Positions 8,072-17,730 are shown, numbered from the stretch's first letter. The stretch: DNA of 64,000 nt from Comamonadaceae bacterium OS-1 (GCA_027923965.1 AP026969.1:1240001-1304000), one strand, 5' to 3'. The notes: a model not told the origin generated them from the sequence alone. Program-made: numbers and translations.

Positions 8072-8503
8072 CTAAAACTGCAGGCAGAAGTCGATCAGGC
8101 GCTCTTTGCCCCAATACACCTTGCCCAGGTAGAAGCCGGGGCCGATCAGGCGGATTTCGTCGCGGATGTAGTGGGCCAGCACCGAGGTGTCGGAGTAGTC
8201 CAGCACGATGCATTCCTTGCCGTCCAGCCAGCTCGCGTCCTTGTACACGCGGGCCACCACGGCCTCGATGCCGAAGGCCAGCACCTTGTTTTTGAGAAAG
8301 CCCTTTTGCGCATCGAAGACTTTGCCCTGCCAGCCGAAGTGGTTGATGATGGACGCGATGCTGTGGGTGTATTTGGTGCCGGGCGCGATGATGGCCGTGC
8401 CCTCGGCCCCGCCGTCGGGGATGTCGCCTGCCGGGCTGGCGCGGAACAGGTCGTCCAGCTCGGTCTGGCTCATTGCCAGCAGTTGGTGTACGTCGTAGGC
8501 CAT
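8072..8503 (-). CDS. conserved 143-aa protein of unknown function in the GMC/peroxidase cluster
   Basis: A small soluble protein starting at 8503 (MAYDVHQLLAMSQTELDDLF), supported by CAGGAGA seven bases upstream. It has no signal peptide or membrane segment. Visible features are an acidic N-terminal helix, a Gly/Pro-rich stretch (SPAGDIPDGGAEGTAIIAPG), and a compact C-terminal region with many aromatic residues (SWLDGKECIVLDY; FYLGKVYWGKERLIDF). I have no secure family. It follows the GMC oxidoreductase by 20 bp and must be co-transcribed with it. The GTAIIAPGT style and the aromatic cluster would suit a small binding or isomerase-like protein for a hydrophobic compound, but that is a guess. 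Confidence 0.8.
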   Translation of the reverse strand: MAYDVHQLLAMSQTELDDLFRASPAGDIPDGGAEGTAIIAPGTKYTHSIASIINHFGWQGKVFDAQKGFLKNKVLAFGIEAVVARVYKDASWLDGKECIVLDYSDTSVLAHYIRDEIRLIGPGFYLGKVYWGKERLIDFCLQF

Positions 8504-8523
8504 GGTTTTCTCCTGTGAAAGGG

Positions 8524-10362
8524 TTAAGGTTTGAGGATTGCATCGGCGGCCTTCTCGCCCACCATGTAGACGGCGGCGGCGATGAAGAAGCCGGGGATGC
8601 GCGGGAACACCGATGCGTCCACCACCCGCAGGCCGCGCGTGCCGTGGACGCGAAAGTCGCTGCTCAGCACGCCGCCACTGGCCACCGGGCCGATGGGGCA
8701 GGAGCACGAGGCGTGGTGGCCCCAGGCGGTGCTGCGCACAAAGTCGGCCAGCTCGGCATCGGTTTGCACCTCGGCTCCGGGTGTGCATTCCTCGGCGATC
8801 AGGCCGCTGGCCAGAAATGGGGCGGTGAGGCGGCGTACCGCGCGGATGGCCTGCACTACGGCCTGCAGGTCGGTGCCTGCTGCGTCGCTGCCTTCTTCAA
8901 AGTAGCGGAAGTTGACCAGCGGTGTGTCCAGCGGATTGGCCGAGCGCAGCGTGACCGTGCCCGCGCGGTTTAGCGTATGGGCCTTCAGGATGGCCCAGGT
9001 GAGGCGGTCGGCGTGCTGGCGGATCCGCTGCGAAAAGCCGGGTTCGTAGCCTTCGAACCGGGCCGGCAGGGCCATGCAGAAGATGTCGGGCTCGGGCTGG
9101 TCCGGGCTGGATTTTGCTATCAGGCCCAGCATCGCCCCGCTGGCGGCGTACATGCCGGAGCGGTCGTTTTTCCAGCGCTCCCACACCGGGTCGCCACGCG
9201 TAAACCGGGCTTCTTGCAACCCCTGCCAGGGCTGGCGCATGCGGTGGGTGAGGGCGACTTCGTAGCGGTCTTGCAGGTTGCGGCCCACGCCGGGCAGGTC
9301 CACCCGCACCGGGATGTTGTGGGCCTGCAGCGCAGCCAAGGGGCCGATGCCGGACAGCATCAGCAACTGCGGGGTGTTGAAGGCACCGCCGCACAGAACG
9401 ACTTCGCCGCTGGCGCGGACCTGCCGCACGGGCCCTGCCGCTGCGTTGGGCGCGGGATGGGCGCGGTACAGACGCTGGCCTTTGCGGTACTCGACCCCGC
9501 AGGCCGCGCCCTCGGCGTTGAACAGTACCCGGGTGGCCAGGGCATGCAGCTCGATGTGCAGGCGGTCGGGGTGCTTGTCGCGCACCTGCAGCAGGCGTTC
9601 GCGTGCGCCCACGCGGCTGTGCCCCGCAGTGGACATCGGCGTGTAGCACAGGCCTTCAAAGCTGCCGCCGCCCCAGGGCCGGGCGTTGGGGTCGCCGCGC
9701 ACGCGCAACCAGCGCAACAGGCTGCGCAGCGGGGTGGGCAGGCTGTGGGTGAAGTTGCGGGCGGTGCGGGCCAGCAGGTCCACCAGCTGGGCGTCCTCCA
9801 GGGCCTCGGGCGGCACCGAGCGCTCGGTGTGCAGCCAGCCGTGCCAGCCGTGGCCGCTGGGGTCCAGGCCCAGGCGCTGCAGCGCGCGCCAGAGGGGGCG
9901 GTGCTGGCAGGACTCCAGCCGGGCGAAGTAGCGCTGCATGTGGGGGGCGCGCCAGCTGGCGTCGCCGGTGAGGTCGGCGATGTGGTTCCAGTCGGAGTCG
10001 TGCGGGCGCATGAAGATCATGGCGTTGTGGGCCGTGCAGCCGCCCAGCCCGGCGGCGCGCGGGTACAGCACGCCCTGGCGGGCGGCGCTGTATTTGGGGT
10101 CGCGCGCCTGCCGCGCCTCGTCGGCGTAGTGGCGCACTTGGAAGTTCCAGGCCATGGCTTCGTTCTCACAGGCAAAGGCGTGGAAGCCGGGCACGTCGTA
10201 GTCGTCGGGCAGGCGCAGATCGCGTTCCAGCCGGGGGTCGCCGCCGGCTTCCAGCACACACACGCGCTGGCCGGCCTCCACCAGCCGCGCCGCCAGGGTG
10301 CCACCGCCTGCGCCCGTTCCCACAATGATGGTGTCCCATGGTTGGCCTTGGGTGATGGGCAT
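8524..10362 (-). CDS. GMC-family FAD oxidoreductase
   Basis: A 612-aa glucose-methanol-choline family flavoprotein. The Rossmann FAD motif is at the N-terminus (IIVGTGAGGGTLAARLVEAG, then VLEAGGD). The GMC signature regions follow (GLGGCTAHNAMIFMRP; LSGIGPLAALQAHNIPV). The C-terminal active-site region reads TAWGHHASCSCPIGP, in which the paired histidines take the place of the usual GCHPxGTCRMG, so this is a divergent subfamily. It oxidises an alcohol or a similar group; the electron acceptor may be oxygen, giving H2O2, or the diheme cytochrome encoded four bases upstream. No Tat or Sec signal is seen. The start codon ATG 10362 follows the stop of the cytochrome gene closely, which suggests coupling. 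Confidence 0.92.
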   Translation of the reverse strand: MPITQGQPWDTIIVGTGAGGGTLAARLVEAGQRVCVLEAGGDPRLERDLRLPDDYDVPGFHAFACENEAMAWNFQVRHYADEARQARDPKYSAARQGVLYPRAAGLGGCTAHNAMIFMRPHDSDWNHIADLTGDASWRAPHMQRYFARLESCQHRPLWRALQRLGLDPSGHGWHGWLHTERSVPPEALEDAQLVDLLARTARNFTHSLPTPLRSLLRWLRVRGDPNARPWGGGSFEGLCYTPMSTAGHSRVGARERLLQVRDKHPDRLHIELHALATRVLFNAEGAACGVEYRKGQRLYRAHPAPNAAAGPVRQVRASGEVVLCGGAFNTPQLLMLSGIGPLAALQAHNIPVRVDLPGVGRNLQDRYEVALTHRMRQPWQGLQEARFTRGDPVWERWKNDRSGMYAASGAMLGLIAKSSPDQPEPDIFCMALPARFEGYEPGFSQRIRQHADRLTWAILKAHTLNRAGTVTLRSANPLDTPLVNFRYFEEGSDAAGTDLQAVVQAIRAVRRLTAPFLASGLIAEECTPGAEVQTDAELADFVRSTAWGHHASCSCPIGPVASGGVLSSDFRVHGTRGLRVVDASVFPRIPGFFIAAAVYMVGEKAADAILKP

Positions 10363-10366
10363 GGAG

Positions 10367-12892
10367 CTAAAAGGTTTTGAGGAAGGCGATCAGCGCGCGC
10401 TTGTCGTCGTCGCTCAGCACCGGCTCGGTGCCAAAGGCCTTTTCGTCGGCACTCAGGCCTTCTTGCTGGTTGAACTCTGCCGTGCCGAAGTAGTGGCCGC
10501 GGTTGACCACGAAGTCGGGGCATTTGCTCAGGCGCATCAGCGGGGCACGCAGGTTGGCAAACTTTTCGCGCAGATCCGCGTCGGGGGCGTTGCGGGCTTT
10601 GAACAGGTCTACCGGCAGCTTGAGCAGCACCTCGGCCAGGTCGCGCTTGTGGGCCAGCGCGTTGCCGTCTTCCGCCTGCAGCTTGAGGTTGGCAATCAGG
10701 CTGACCGGCATGCCCTTGGGGATGGGGCCCAGGGTGATGTCGCCGCCCAGAGACGGCACCAGGCTGTGCAGCGCTTTGCGCAGGGGCTGCAGCACGCTGG
10801 GCACAAAACCGGCGGGCACAATGATTTCGCTGCGCTGGTCGGTGCGGTCGATGGTGCCGGGCACTCTGCTGCCCAGCACGCTGTCGCGCACCCGTTGCTC
10901 GGGCCACAGCATCTGGGTGATGGACGCGTCAAACACGGCCATGCGCCCGGCCACCGAGGGGTCGCCGTTGAACGGCCCCACGGTGTTGTTCAGCAGGTAC
11001 GGCGCGGTGGACCACAGGCTGACCAGGGACGGCACCCGGGTGTAGCCGCGCCCGCCCGCCGGCATGGCGTAGGGTACGTTGGCCCCGGTGAACGGGTCGC
11101 TCAGGGTGACGGTGCCCACGCTGGGCAGCTGCTTGTAGGCGGTGGACGAGAAGTTGTCCCAGATATTGCCGCCCAGCGCGTTGCTGGCCAGCGGGCTGCA
11201 GACGTTGGTGCGCAACAGGGTGGCGGGGATGCGCGCCTCGGTGGACAAATAGTTGCCCTTTAAAAAGTCCGGGGCCTGCACGATCTGGCGCATCAGTTTT
11301 TTGTAGCCATCGGTCTGGGTCCAGCCCCAGTAGGCCTTGAAGCAGCCCATGTAGCCGCCGCCTGCGCACTTTTGCGGCTCCAGGCCCAGATCCGGCGGGG
11401 GCGGGGGGGCTTTGCTGGAGTGGCAGCGGGCGCAGGTGTCGGCAAACACCTGCTTGCCGTGGTCCAGCGTGGCGGTATCGGCCTGCAGGTAGGCGGCACC
11501 GCCGGGGGCGGCTTGCAGGTAGTCGGGCTGGGCGGCCTTGAGGAAGAACAGGGCGGTGTTGGGCGTGCCCGCTTCGGTGGCCTGCCAGTAGCCGGAGTTC
11601 TTTTGCGCCGTGGCAATCGGGATGGGCGAGATGGGTTTGCCGCCCACCACGGGGTTGAAGTGCAGCATCCATTCTTCGCTGAACAGGCCGATGTTCAGGT
11701 ACACCCGGTTCAGCGCGCCCAGCAGGCCCACCGAGTCGGAGCCGTCTTTGAGCACATGGGGCACACGGGCGATGTGGGTGGCGGGGTCATAAAACTCGGT
11801 AAGCGGGCCGCTGGTGACGAAGTTGTTGAACTGCTTGTTGTCGCGCTCGCCGCCGTTCAGGGGCTCGTGCCAGAGCTGTTTGCCCTGGGCCATGCGCTCG
11901 GCAAAGCTGTACACCGCGTTCATGGTGCGCGGGTTGTTGATGCTGTCGGTGGAGATCAGCGAGGTGTCCATGGCCCCGGGCCGGAAGCTGTGCGCCAGCT
12001 GGTACATGTAGTTCTTTTGGCCCGCGGGTTGGTTGGCGTTGTGGATGAACAGCCGGTCTACCCACATGTACTGTGCGCCCACCGAGGAGCTGAGGTTGGC
12101 AAAGGCGGGGGCGTTGGGGTCTTGGGGCGGGTTCACCGGGCTGGGGCCCACGTGGCAGAAGCCACACGACATGCCCACGCGGTAGGGGCGCACCAGGTCT
12201 TTCTTGTTGTAGTAGCTGGGGTCGGTGTAGTACTTGTCGGCATCCCACACTTTGGCGGCCTGGGCATCGAAGGCCGGGTTGGGGAACAGGCGCAGGCCCA
12301 TGATGCCGGTGGCCTCACCGTAGTACGAGCCGGTGGGCAGGGTGGTGCCGCGGGCTCCTGCTGCCACGCCGGGGTATTTGACGGCGTTTTCAAACGGGTC
12401 GGGGGCGCAGCCTGCGGCGCGTTGGTCCAGCCACAGGCCCTTGTGGGCCGGGTCGGGGCCGGTGGCGTTGCCGAAGCAGGGTTCGTTGACCAGGCCCAGG
12501 TAGGCCCAGCGGTTGGCCCGCGAATAGCCCTGGCTGGGGTGGGAGCTGATGATTTTCAGCAGGTCGAACGCGCCAAAGGTGTCGCGGGTCAGCTTGTCCC
12601 ACATGCGGTCGTTGCCGCCGCTCCACACCAGCCACATATTGCGCCCGGCCACCTCTTGCGGGGTCAGGGCCAGTGCGCCGTCCATGTCGTGGAAATAGTC
12701 CTCGGTGGCATGGGTGAAGCTGCTGCCGTCGCGCCCGGCCTGTTTGGCTTCGTCCAGCACCTTGCCGGCCACCGGTGCCTGGGCGCTGGCGGGCAGGCCC
12801 GTCAGCAGCAGGCTGGCCAGTGCGAGCAAGGCCCCGCGCGCTGTGTGCTGGATGGTCCCACCTGGTGTGGTGTGCCTACGCATGTGTGCCAT
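10367..12892 (-). CDS. large exported diheme c-type cytochrome (cytochrome c peroxidase / RoxA-like)
   Basis: An 841-aa secreted protein. The start at 12892 (MAHMRRHTTPGGTIQ) is chosen because GGGGGA precedes it; a TTG eight codons upstream lacks support. A Sec signal peptide follows (LLALASLLLTGLPASAQA). Two heme-c motifs are present, CGFCH at 243-247 and CARCH at 487-491. The spacing and size resemble long diheme peroxidase-like proteins, of which the rubber oxygenase RoxA is a characterised relative in architecture, but I cannot show homology from motifs alone. Other visible marks are NMWLVWSGGNDRMWD near the N-terminus and a C-terminal CPDFVVNRGHYFGT region typical of multi-domain cytochrome peroxidases. 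First gene of the redox cluster. It should act in the periplasm, while the other products look cytoplasmic. Confidence 0.88.
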   Translation of the reverse strand: MAHMRRHTTPGGTIQHTARGALLALASLLLTGLPASAQAPVAGKVLDEAKQAGRDGSSFTHATEDYFHDMDGALALTPQEVAGRNMWLVWSGGNDRMWDKLTRDTFGAFDLLKIISSHPSQGYSRANRWAYLGLVNEPCFGNATGPDPAHKGLWLDQRAAGCAPDPFENAVKYPGVAAGARGTTLPTGSYYGEATGIMGLRLFPNPAFDAQAAKVWDADKYYTDPSYYNKKDLVRPYRVGMSCGFCHVGPSPVNPPQDPNAPAFANLSSSVGAQYMWVDRLFIHNANQPAGQKNYMYQLAHSFRPGAMDTSLISTDSINNPRTMNAVYSFAERMAQGKQLWHEPLNGGERDNKQFNNFVTSGPLTEFYDPATHIARVPHVLKDGSDSVGLLGALNRVYLNIGLFSEEWMLHFNPVVGGKPISPIPIATAQKNSGYWQATEAGTPNTALFFLKAAQPDYLQAAPGGAAYLQADTATLDHGKQVFADTCARCHSSKAPPPPPDLGLEPQKCAGGGYMGCFKAYWGWTQTDGYKKLMRQIVQAPDFLKGNYLSTEARIPATLLRTNVCSPLASNALGGNIWDNFSSTAYKQLPSVGTVTLSDPFTGANVPYAMPAGGRGYTRVPSLVSLWSTAPYLLNNTVGPFNGDPSVAGRMAVFDASITQMLWPEQRVRDSVLGSRVPGTIDRTDQRSEIIVPAGFVPSVLQPLRKALHSLVPSLGGDITLGPIPKGMPVSLIANLKLQAEDGNALAHKRDLAEVLLKLPVDLFKARNAPDADLREKFANLRAPLMRLSKCPDFVVNRGHYFGTAEFNQQEGLSADEKAFGTEPVLSDDDKRALIAFLKTF

Positions 12893-13225
12893 AGCGATCC
12901 CCCGGTTGCAGGTCAACAGTGCGCCTTTGGCGGCCCGTTGTAAAGGACGGCGGCAGGCAATTCAGTCTAGGCCTGTCGCTGGTTGCGGGCATCCCTCAAA
13001 GGGGGGATAAATACGGGCCGGGGTGCTGGTGTGGTCTGCTATTTAAGTTATAGCTGCTAGTGCTTATGGGATGAGCGCAGACTGCCAATTTCATCTATAT
13101 TTTGCGGCGAGACTGGCGCGCTTACTGCTTAGGCATAGAGTTCGCTGCGCAATGCATAAAGTAGACTCGCAGACAGTCGTGCCAAGTTGCCACACCCATT
13201 TATCCAATCCCTGAGAGGTTCATCC
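12893..13225. other. gene-free 333-bp divergent promoter region
   Basis: This lies between the leftward redox cluster and rightward icd. It contains repeat copy 3. I see no ORF, RNA gene or convincing promoter boxes; it must nevertheless hold both promoters. Confidence 0.6.
13051..13085. repeat. dispersed hairpin repeat, copy 3
   Basis: TAGCTGCTAGTGCTTATGGGATGAGCGCAGACTGCC-type copy: the left arm TAGCTGCTAGTGCTTAT is well kept and the right arm is partly decayed. Confidence 0.55.
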
Positions 13226-15463
13226 ATGGCTGCCGGAAAATCCAAAATCATCTACACACTCACGGACGAAGCGCCCATGCTGGCGACCCATTCGCTGCTG
13301 CCCATCGTCAAGGCCTTCACCAGCCAGGCAGGTATCGATGTGGTCAGCGCCGACATTTCGGTCGCCGCCCGCGTGCTGGCCGAGTTTCCTGAATTTTTGA
13401 GCGATGCGCAAAAAGTGCCCGCCACCCTGGTCGAGCTGGGCCGCCTGACCCTGCTGCCCGACACCAACATCATCAAGCTGCCCAACATCAGCGCCTCGGT
13501 GGGCCAGCTGATCAACTGCATCAAGGAACTGCAATCCAAGGGCTACGCCCTGCCAGACTTCCCTGAAGACCCGAAAACCGACGAAGACAAGGCCATCCGC
13601 GCCCGTTACAGCAAGTGCACCGGCAGCGCCGTCAACCCCGTGCTGCGCGAAGGCAATTCTGACCGCCGCGCGCCCAAGGCCGTCAAGGAATACGCCCGCA
13701 AGAACCCGCACAGCATGGCACCGTGGAGCCAGGCATCGCGCTCGCACGTCTCGCACATGCACAGTGGCGACTTCTACCACGGCGAAAAGTCCCTCACCCT
13801 GGACCGCGCCCGCGACGTGAAGATGGAGCTGGTCACCAAGAGCGGCAAGACCATCATCCTCAAGCCCAAGGTGTCGCTGCTGGACCGCGAAGTCATCGAC
13901 AGCATGTTCATGAGCAAGAAGGCGCTGGTCGAGTTCTACGAGAAAGAAATCGAAGACGCGCACCAGACCGGCGTGATGTTCTCGCTGCACGTCAAGGCCA
14001 CCATGATGAAGGTGTCGCACCCCATCGTCTTCGGCCACTGCGTGAAGATTTTCTACAAGGACGCGTTCGCCAAGCACGGCAAGCTGTTCGAGGAGCTGGG
14101 TGTCAACGTCAACAACGGCATGGCCAACCTGTACGAGAAAGTTGCCACGCTGCCCCAGTCCAAGCGCGAAGAAGTGCTCAAAGACCTGCACGCCTGCCAC
14201 GCCAACCGCCCCGAGCTGGCCATGGTCGACTCGGCCAAGGGCATTACCAACTTCCACTCGCCCAACGACGTGATCGTGGATGCCTCCATGCCCGCCATGA
14301 TCCGCAGCGGCGGCAAGATGTGGGGGGCCGATGGCCGCCTGAAGGACGTGAAGGCCGTGATGCCCGAGTCCACCTTCGCCCGCATCTACCAGGAAATCAT
14401 CAACTTCTGCAAATGGCACGGCGCGTTCGACCCCAAGACCATGGGCACGGTGCCCAACGTGGGCCTGATGGCCCAGCAGGCCGAAGAATACGGCTCGCAC
14501 GACAAGACCTTTGAAATCACCGAAGACGGCGTGGCCAACATCACCGACCTCGCCACTGGCGAAGTGCTGCTGAGCCAGAACGTCGAAGCCGGTGACATCT
14601 GGCGCATGTGCCAGGTGAAAGACGCCGCCATCCGCGACTGGGTCAAGCTGGCCGTGAGCCGTGCTCGCAACTCCGGCATGCCGGTGGTGTTCTGGCTGGA
14701 TGCCTACCGCCCGCACGAAGCGCAGCTGATCACCAAGGTCAAGATGTACATGCACGAGCACGACACCACCGGCCTGGACATCCAGATCATGAGCCAGGTG
14801 CGCGCCATGCGCTACACGCTGGAGCGCGTCATCCGCGGCCAGGACACCATCAGCGCCACCGGCAACATCCTGCGCGACTACCTGACCGACCTGTTCCCCA
14901 TCATGGAACTCGGCACCAGCGCCAAGATGCTGTCCATCGTGCCGCTGATGGCCGGTGGCGGCATGTACGAAACCGGTGCCGGTGGCTCCGCGCCCAAGCA
15001 CGTGCAGCAACTGGTAGAAGAAAACCACCTGCGCTGGGACTCGCTGGGCGAGTTCCTGGCCCTGGCCGTGAGCCTGGAAGACCTGGGTATCAAGACCGGC
15101 AACGCCAAAGCCAAGCTGCTGGCCAAAACCCTGGATGCCGCCACCGGCCAGCTGCTGGACACCAACAAAGGCCCGTCCAGCCGCACCGGCGAGCTCGACA
15201 ACCGTGGCAGCCACTTCTACCTAGCCCTGTACTGGGCCCAGGCCCTGGCTGCCCAGACCGAAGACACCGAGCTGCAAGCCCACTTCGCCCCCCTGGCCAA
15301 AGCCCTGGCCGCAGGCGAAGCGCAAATCGTCGCCGAACTCAAGGCCGTGCAAGGCCAGCCCGCCGACATCGGCGGCTACTACCTGCCCGACGCCGCCAAG
15401 ACCGAAGCCGTGATGCGCCCCAGCGCCACGTTGAACGCTGCTTTGCAGACGCTCAGCGCGTGA
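13226..15463 (+). CDS. icd: monomeric NADP-dependent isocitrate dehydrogenase
   Basis: A 745-aa TCA-cycle enzyme converting isocitrate to 2-oxoglutarate with NADP+. The length fits the monomeric class (about 740 aa), unrelated in size to the dimeric enzyme. Family segments are plain: [22 protein letters not shown] at the start region, [20 protein letters not shown] (isocitrate-binding region) and [14 protein letters not shown]. The start at 13226 is preceded by GAGAGG and matches known N-termini; a TTG 13 codons upstream is not needed. It is transcribed alone and ends before a hairpin terminator. Cytoplasmic. The assignment is secure. Confidence 0.97.
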   Translation: MAAGKSKIIYTLTDEAPMLATHSLLPIVKAFTSQAGIDVVSADISVAARVLAEFPEFLSDAQKVPATLVELGRLTLLPDTNIIKLPNISASVGQLINCIKELQSKGYALPDFPEDPKTDEDKAIRARYSKCTGSAVNPVLREGNSDRRAPKAVKEYARKNPHSMAPWSQASRSHVSHMHSGDFYHGEKSLTLDRARDVKMELVTKSGKTIILKPKVSLLDREVIDSMFMSKKALVEFYEKEIEDAHQTGVMFSLHVKATMMKVSHPIVFGHCVKIFYKDAFAKHGKLFEELGVNVNNGMANLYEKVATLPQSKREEVLKDLHACHANRPELAMVDSAKGITNFHSPNDVIVDASMPAMIRSGGKMWGADGRLKDVKAVMPESTFARIYQEIINFCKWHGAFDPKTMGTVPNVGLMAQQAEEYGSHDKTFEITEDGVANITDLATGEVLLSQNVEAGDIWRMCQVKDAAIRDWVKLAVSRARNSGMPVVFWLDAYRPHEAQLITKVKMYMHEHDTTGLDIQIMSQVRAMRYTLERVIRGQDTISATGNILRDYLTDLFPIMELGTSAKMLSIVPLMAGGGMYETGAGGSAPKHVQQLVEENHLRWDSLGEFLALAVSLEDLGIKTGNAKAKLLAKTLDAATGQLLDTNKGPSSRTGELDNRGSHFYLALYWAQALAAQTEDTELQAHFAPLAKALAAGEAQIVAELKAVQGQPADIGGYYLPDAAKTEAVMRPSATLNAALQTLSA

Positions 15464-15491
15464 TGTCCGTACGTAAGTTGCTATGTAAAAA

Positions 15492-15529
15492 GTAGCTGCT
15501 TACGCTGATGGGATAAGCACAAGAGGCTT
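15492..15529. repeat. dispersed hairpin repeat, copy 4
   Basis: GTAGCTGCTTACGCTGATGGGATAAGC... copy directly behind icd and in front of its terminator. Confidence 0.6.
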
Positions 15530-15546
15530 GTTTTATTCCTCCATTG

Positions 15547-15582
15547 AAAAGGCTGCTTCCTGCAAGGGAGGCGGCCTTTTTT
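15547..15582 (+). terminator. rho-independent terminator of icd
   Basis: AAAAGGC...TTCC pairs with GGGA...GCCTTTT (15547-15580), an imperfect stem with a 5-nt loop followed by TT. The symmetric A-run and T-run may also serve the leftward gene ending at 15622. Confidence 0.7.
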
Positions 15583-15621
15583 GTGGTTTGGCTGGCGCGA
15601 AAGTCTTGCTGTGGGTTGGGC

Positions 15622-16284
15622 CTACAGTTTCCCGTACTGCGTGCCACCCGTCTTGCCCCCGCCCTCCAGCGGCATCAGGTCCGACTTGTATTCCTGCTCG
15701 CCCACGTGCACCAGCGGCGGCGTCTTGCCGCGCTCCAGGGCGGCCATGAAAGCGGCGCGGTCTTCGGCCGACACGGCAGGGTAGCGCTGGCGCGCCAGCG
15801 GGGTGGTGGCCGCAGCGCTGTTCTGGGCCAGGGTGGCGCGTGCACGCAAGGCTGCCGTCTCGGTGCCGCCGCCCCGCACCGGGTCGCTGGCCCGGGCGCG
15901 GCGCTCCAACGGCTCATCGGACTCAAGAACCCGCCAGTAAATGCCGTCGATCACCACCCCATAACGCTGGTAGGCGGCGGTGCGCATGCTCTGCTCCATG
16001 GCGTAAAAGCTCTTGCTCCGCCCCTGGCCACCCGCCACAAACGACTTGGCCACGTCCACCATGGCAATGAACCGGTGGTGCCGCTCGTCCACCGGCATCA
16101 CCTTGAACCGGTACATCTGCGACACCACCTCCATCGACAAAAACGTCTCGCGGATCGACTGGTACAGGCACTCCTTGCGGTAGGCCTTGCGCTCTTCCAG
16201 GTCCATGCGTCGGCTGGCCTCGGCCGTTGGCGTGGTGCCGGGCGCCGGCGTGGTGCGGAAGAGTTTTTTGAGGAAGGCGAACAT
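15622..16284 (-). CDS. conserved hypothetical protein, 220 aa
   Basis: I do not recognise this family. The protein opens with a basic hydrophobic start (MFAFLKKLFRTTPAP) too short and charged for a clear signal peptide, then a charged helical region (LEERKAYRKECLYQSIRETF). A conserved-looking core follows (SQMYRFKVMPVDERHHRFIAMVD), then VAGGQGRSKSFYAMEQSM and an Ala-rich low-complexity tail. The core MVDVAKSF and the YGVVIDGIYWRV strand suggest a small alpha/beta domain. Codon use looks native. It is separated from the Fic gene by 75 bp and may share its transcript. Probably a soluble cytoplasmic protein. Confidence 0.65.
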   Translation of the reverse strand: MFAFLKKLFRTTPAPGTTPTAEASRRMDLEERKAYRKECLYQSIRETFLSMEVVSQMYRFKVMPVDERHHRFIAMVDVAKSFVAGGQGRSKSFYAMEQSMRTAAYQRYGVVIDGIYWRVLESDEPLERRARASDPVRGGGTETAALRARATLAQNSAAATTPLARQRYPAVSAEDRAAFMAALERGKTPPLVHVGEQEYKSDLMPLEGGGKTGGTQYGKL

Positions 16285-16359
16285 GGGGTGGGTGGGGGAT
16301 GGAAATTGCGGCCTATTTTGCGCCGTCCAGGGTGTGGAATGGCTTGGTTATTGGGATTG

Positions 16360-17730
16360 CTATTGGACTTCTTGCCAGGCGGCAAATTCCAGGGGCCGGA
16401 TGCCGAAACGGATGGCATTGCCGGCGTGCAATGTCTTGAATTCACCCAGCACCAGCGCCACAAAGTGGTCGGCATCGCCATCGGCCACCGTGGCGGGCAG
16501 CTTGGCGCGAACGGCTGCATCGGTGGGGCGTTCGCCACTGCGGACCAGGCCTGCCACCACCTCGCCCAAGGCCTGGCGGTAGCGCAGCCGAAATATGTCG
16601 GGCGGCACCAGGCTTTGCTGGACGGCGACGTATTGCTGGCAAGAGCGGGCATAGGCCCACACGAATACATCGCGCAGCAGCTCGATGCGGTTCAGCTCGT
16701 ACACGCCCAGCATGGCATCCACATAGGCCTGCTGCGGCACGTCGATAAACGACAGGGGGCAGAGGTTGTGCCGGATGAACGGGATATTGGCGGCCAAGCG
16801 CGATACCCGTTTATTCACGTCCTCGAACGGCTGCAGGTAAGGCAGGTGCACCATCAGGAAAAAGGCCTGTTCGAACGGATCATTGATCTCTGTGGCGATC
16901 TGCACCACGATCCCCAACAGCTCCTCCAGCCGCTGCGGCAAGGCCACGGGCAGGTACACGCTGCCGCCAATCTCCACGGCACGGTGGCGGATGCGGCCAC
17001 ACGCCATGGGGTCGGCCATCAATCCATCCGACAGCAAGGCATGCAGGGCGATGATGGTGTCTGTGCGCAGGCTGGCCTGCGCGGGGTTGCGCACCAGGTA
17101 CTCAATGGCATCCTTGTGGTTCAGGATCATCTGGGTTTCCAGCGCGCCCTTACCCTCCGCGGCCTGGCCGAATTCGATCAGGCGCTCGGTATCGAGGCGG
17201 CTGTAGGTGTTGCCTTCCAACTGCGAGGATGCCCAAGACAGGTCGATCAACAAGCGGTTCAAAATGTCGCGCGCGAAGGTGCCCGCAGGTGTTTGTTCGG
17301 CGGGCGATCGGCCCAGGGCGTGCAGCTGGTCGCGCAGGCTTTGTGGCAGGTAGGCCGATACATTGGGGTGGTACTGGGCCAGAAATGCGGGCTGGTAGCC
17401 GATGGGCTGGCGCAATGCACGGGGTTGCCGCACATGGGCTTTGATGGCTTCGCCCTCCGGCGAGGTGGGCACGTACACCTCCGTCCCATTTTCAATGCCT
17501 GTCGCAGCATCGTTGCCAACCGGCGTGGCCACATAGCGCACCGCGCGCGCCTCGCCCACCGTTTGGAGGCGCTTTTGCGCCACCAGTACCGCCAACCGGC
17601 GCTGCAAGCTCCGACGCTGCAAGCTATTGTCCAAGGCAGCCAGCAGGGCATCCACGCCTATCCCGTCAGAGTGCTCTGCGACCCGTGCAAGCAAGTGCTC
17701 AAACTCTTGGGGTGGTGTTACTTTGGGCAT
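16360..17730 (-). CDS. Fic-domain protein with altered catalytic motif and N-terminal winged helix
   Basis: A 456-aa Fic/DOC family protein. Residues about 20-70 look like a winged helix (SLQRRLAVLVAQKRLQTVGEARAVRYVAT). The inhibitory motif [ST]xxxE[GN] is present as S168-SQL-E172-G173-N174, the class with the inhibitory helix before the Fic core. The Fic motif, normally HPFxDGNGRxxR, reads QPFEDVNKRVSR from Q300: the catalytic histidine is glutamine and both anion-hole glycines are replaced. If this is not a sequencing error, standard AMP transfer is unlikely; deAMPylation, binding or DNA regulation are possible. The gene stands alone with operator-like repeats just upstream (17761-17846), which fits autoregulation through the winged helix. 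Toxin activity is not implied. Confidence 0.88.
   Translation of the reverse strand: MPKVTPPQEFEHLLARVAEHSDGIGVDALLAALDNSLQRRSLQRRLAVLVAQKRLQTVGEARAVRYVATPVGNDAATGIENGTEVYVPTSPEGEAIKAHVRQPRALRQPIGYQPAFLAQYHPNVSAYLPQSLRDQLHALGRSPAEQTPAGTFARDILNRLLIDLSWASSQLEGNTYSRLDTERLIEFGQAAEGKGALETQMILNHKDAIEYLVRNPAQASLRTDTIIALHALLSDGLMADPMACGRIRHRAVEIGGSVYLPVALPQRLEELLGIVVQIATEINDPFEQAFFLMVHLPYLQPFEDVNKRVSRLAANIPFIRHNLCPLSFIDVPQQAYVDAMLGVYELNRIELLRDVFVWAYARSCQQYVAVQQSLVPPDIFRLRYRQALGEVVAGLVRSGERPTDAAVRAKLPATVADGDADHFVALVLGEFKTLHAGNAIRFGIRPLEFAAWQEVQ

Noticed and set aside
12893..13225. Possible RNA gene in the icd leader
   Set aside because: No tRNA-like cloverleaf, terminator or known riboswitch block seen.
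13220..15214. 664-codon open frame on the minus strand opposite icd
   Set aside because: GC-rich third positions keep the antisense frame open. The protein is His/Val/Gly-rich without family pattern, and icd is certain.
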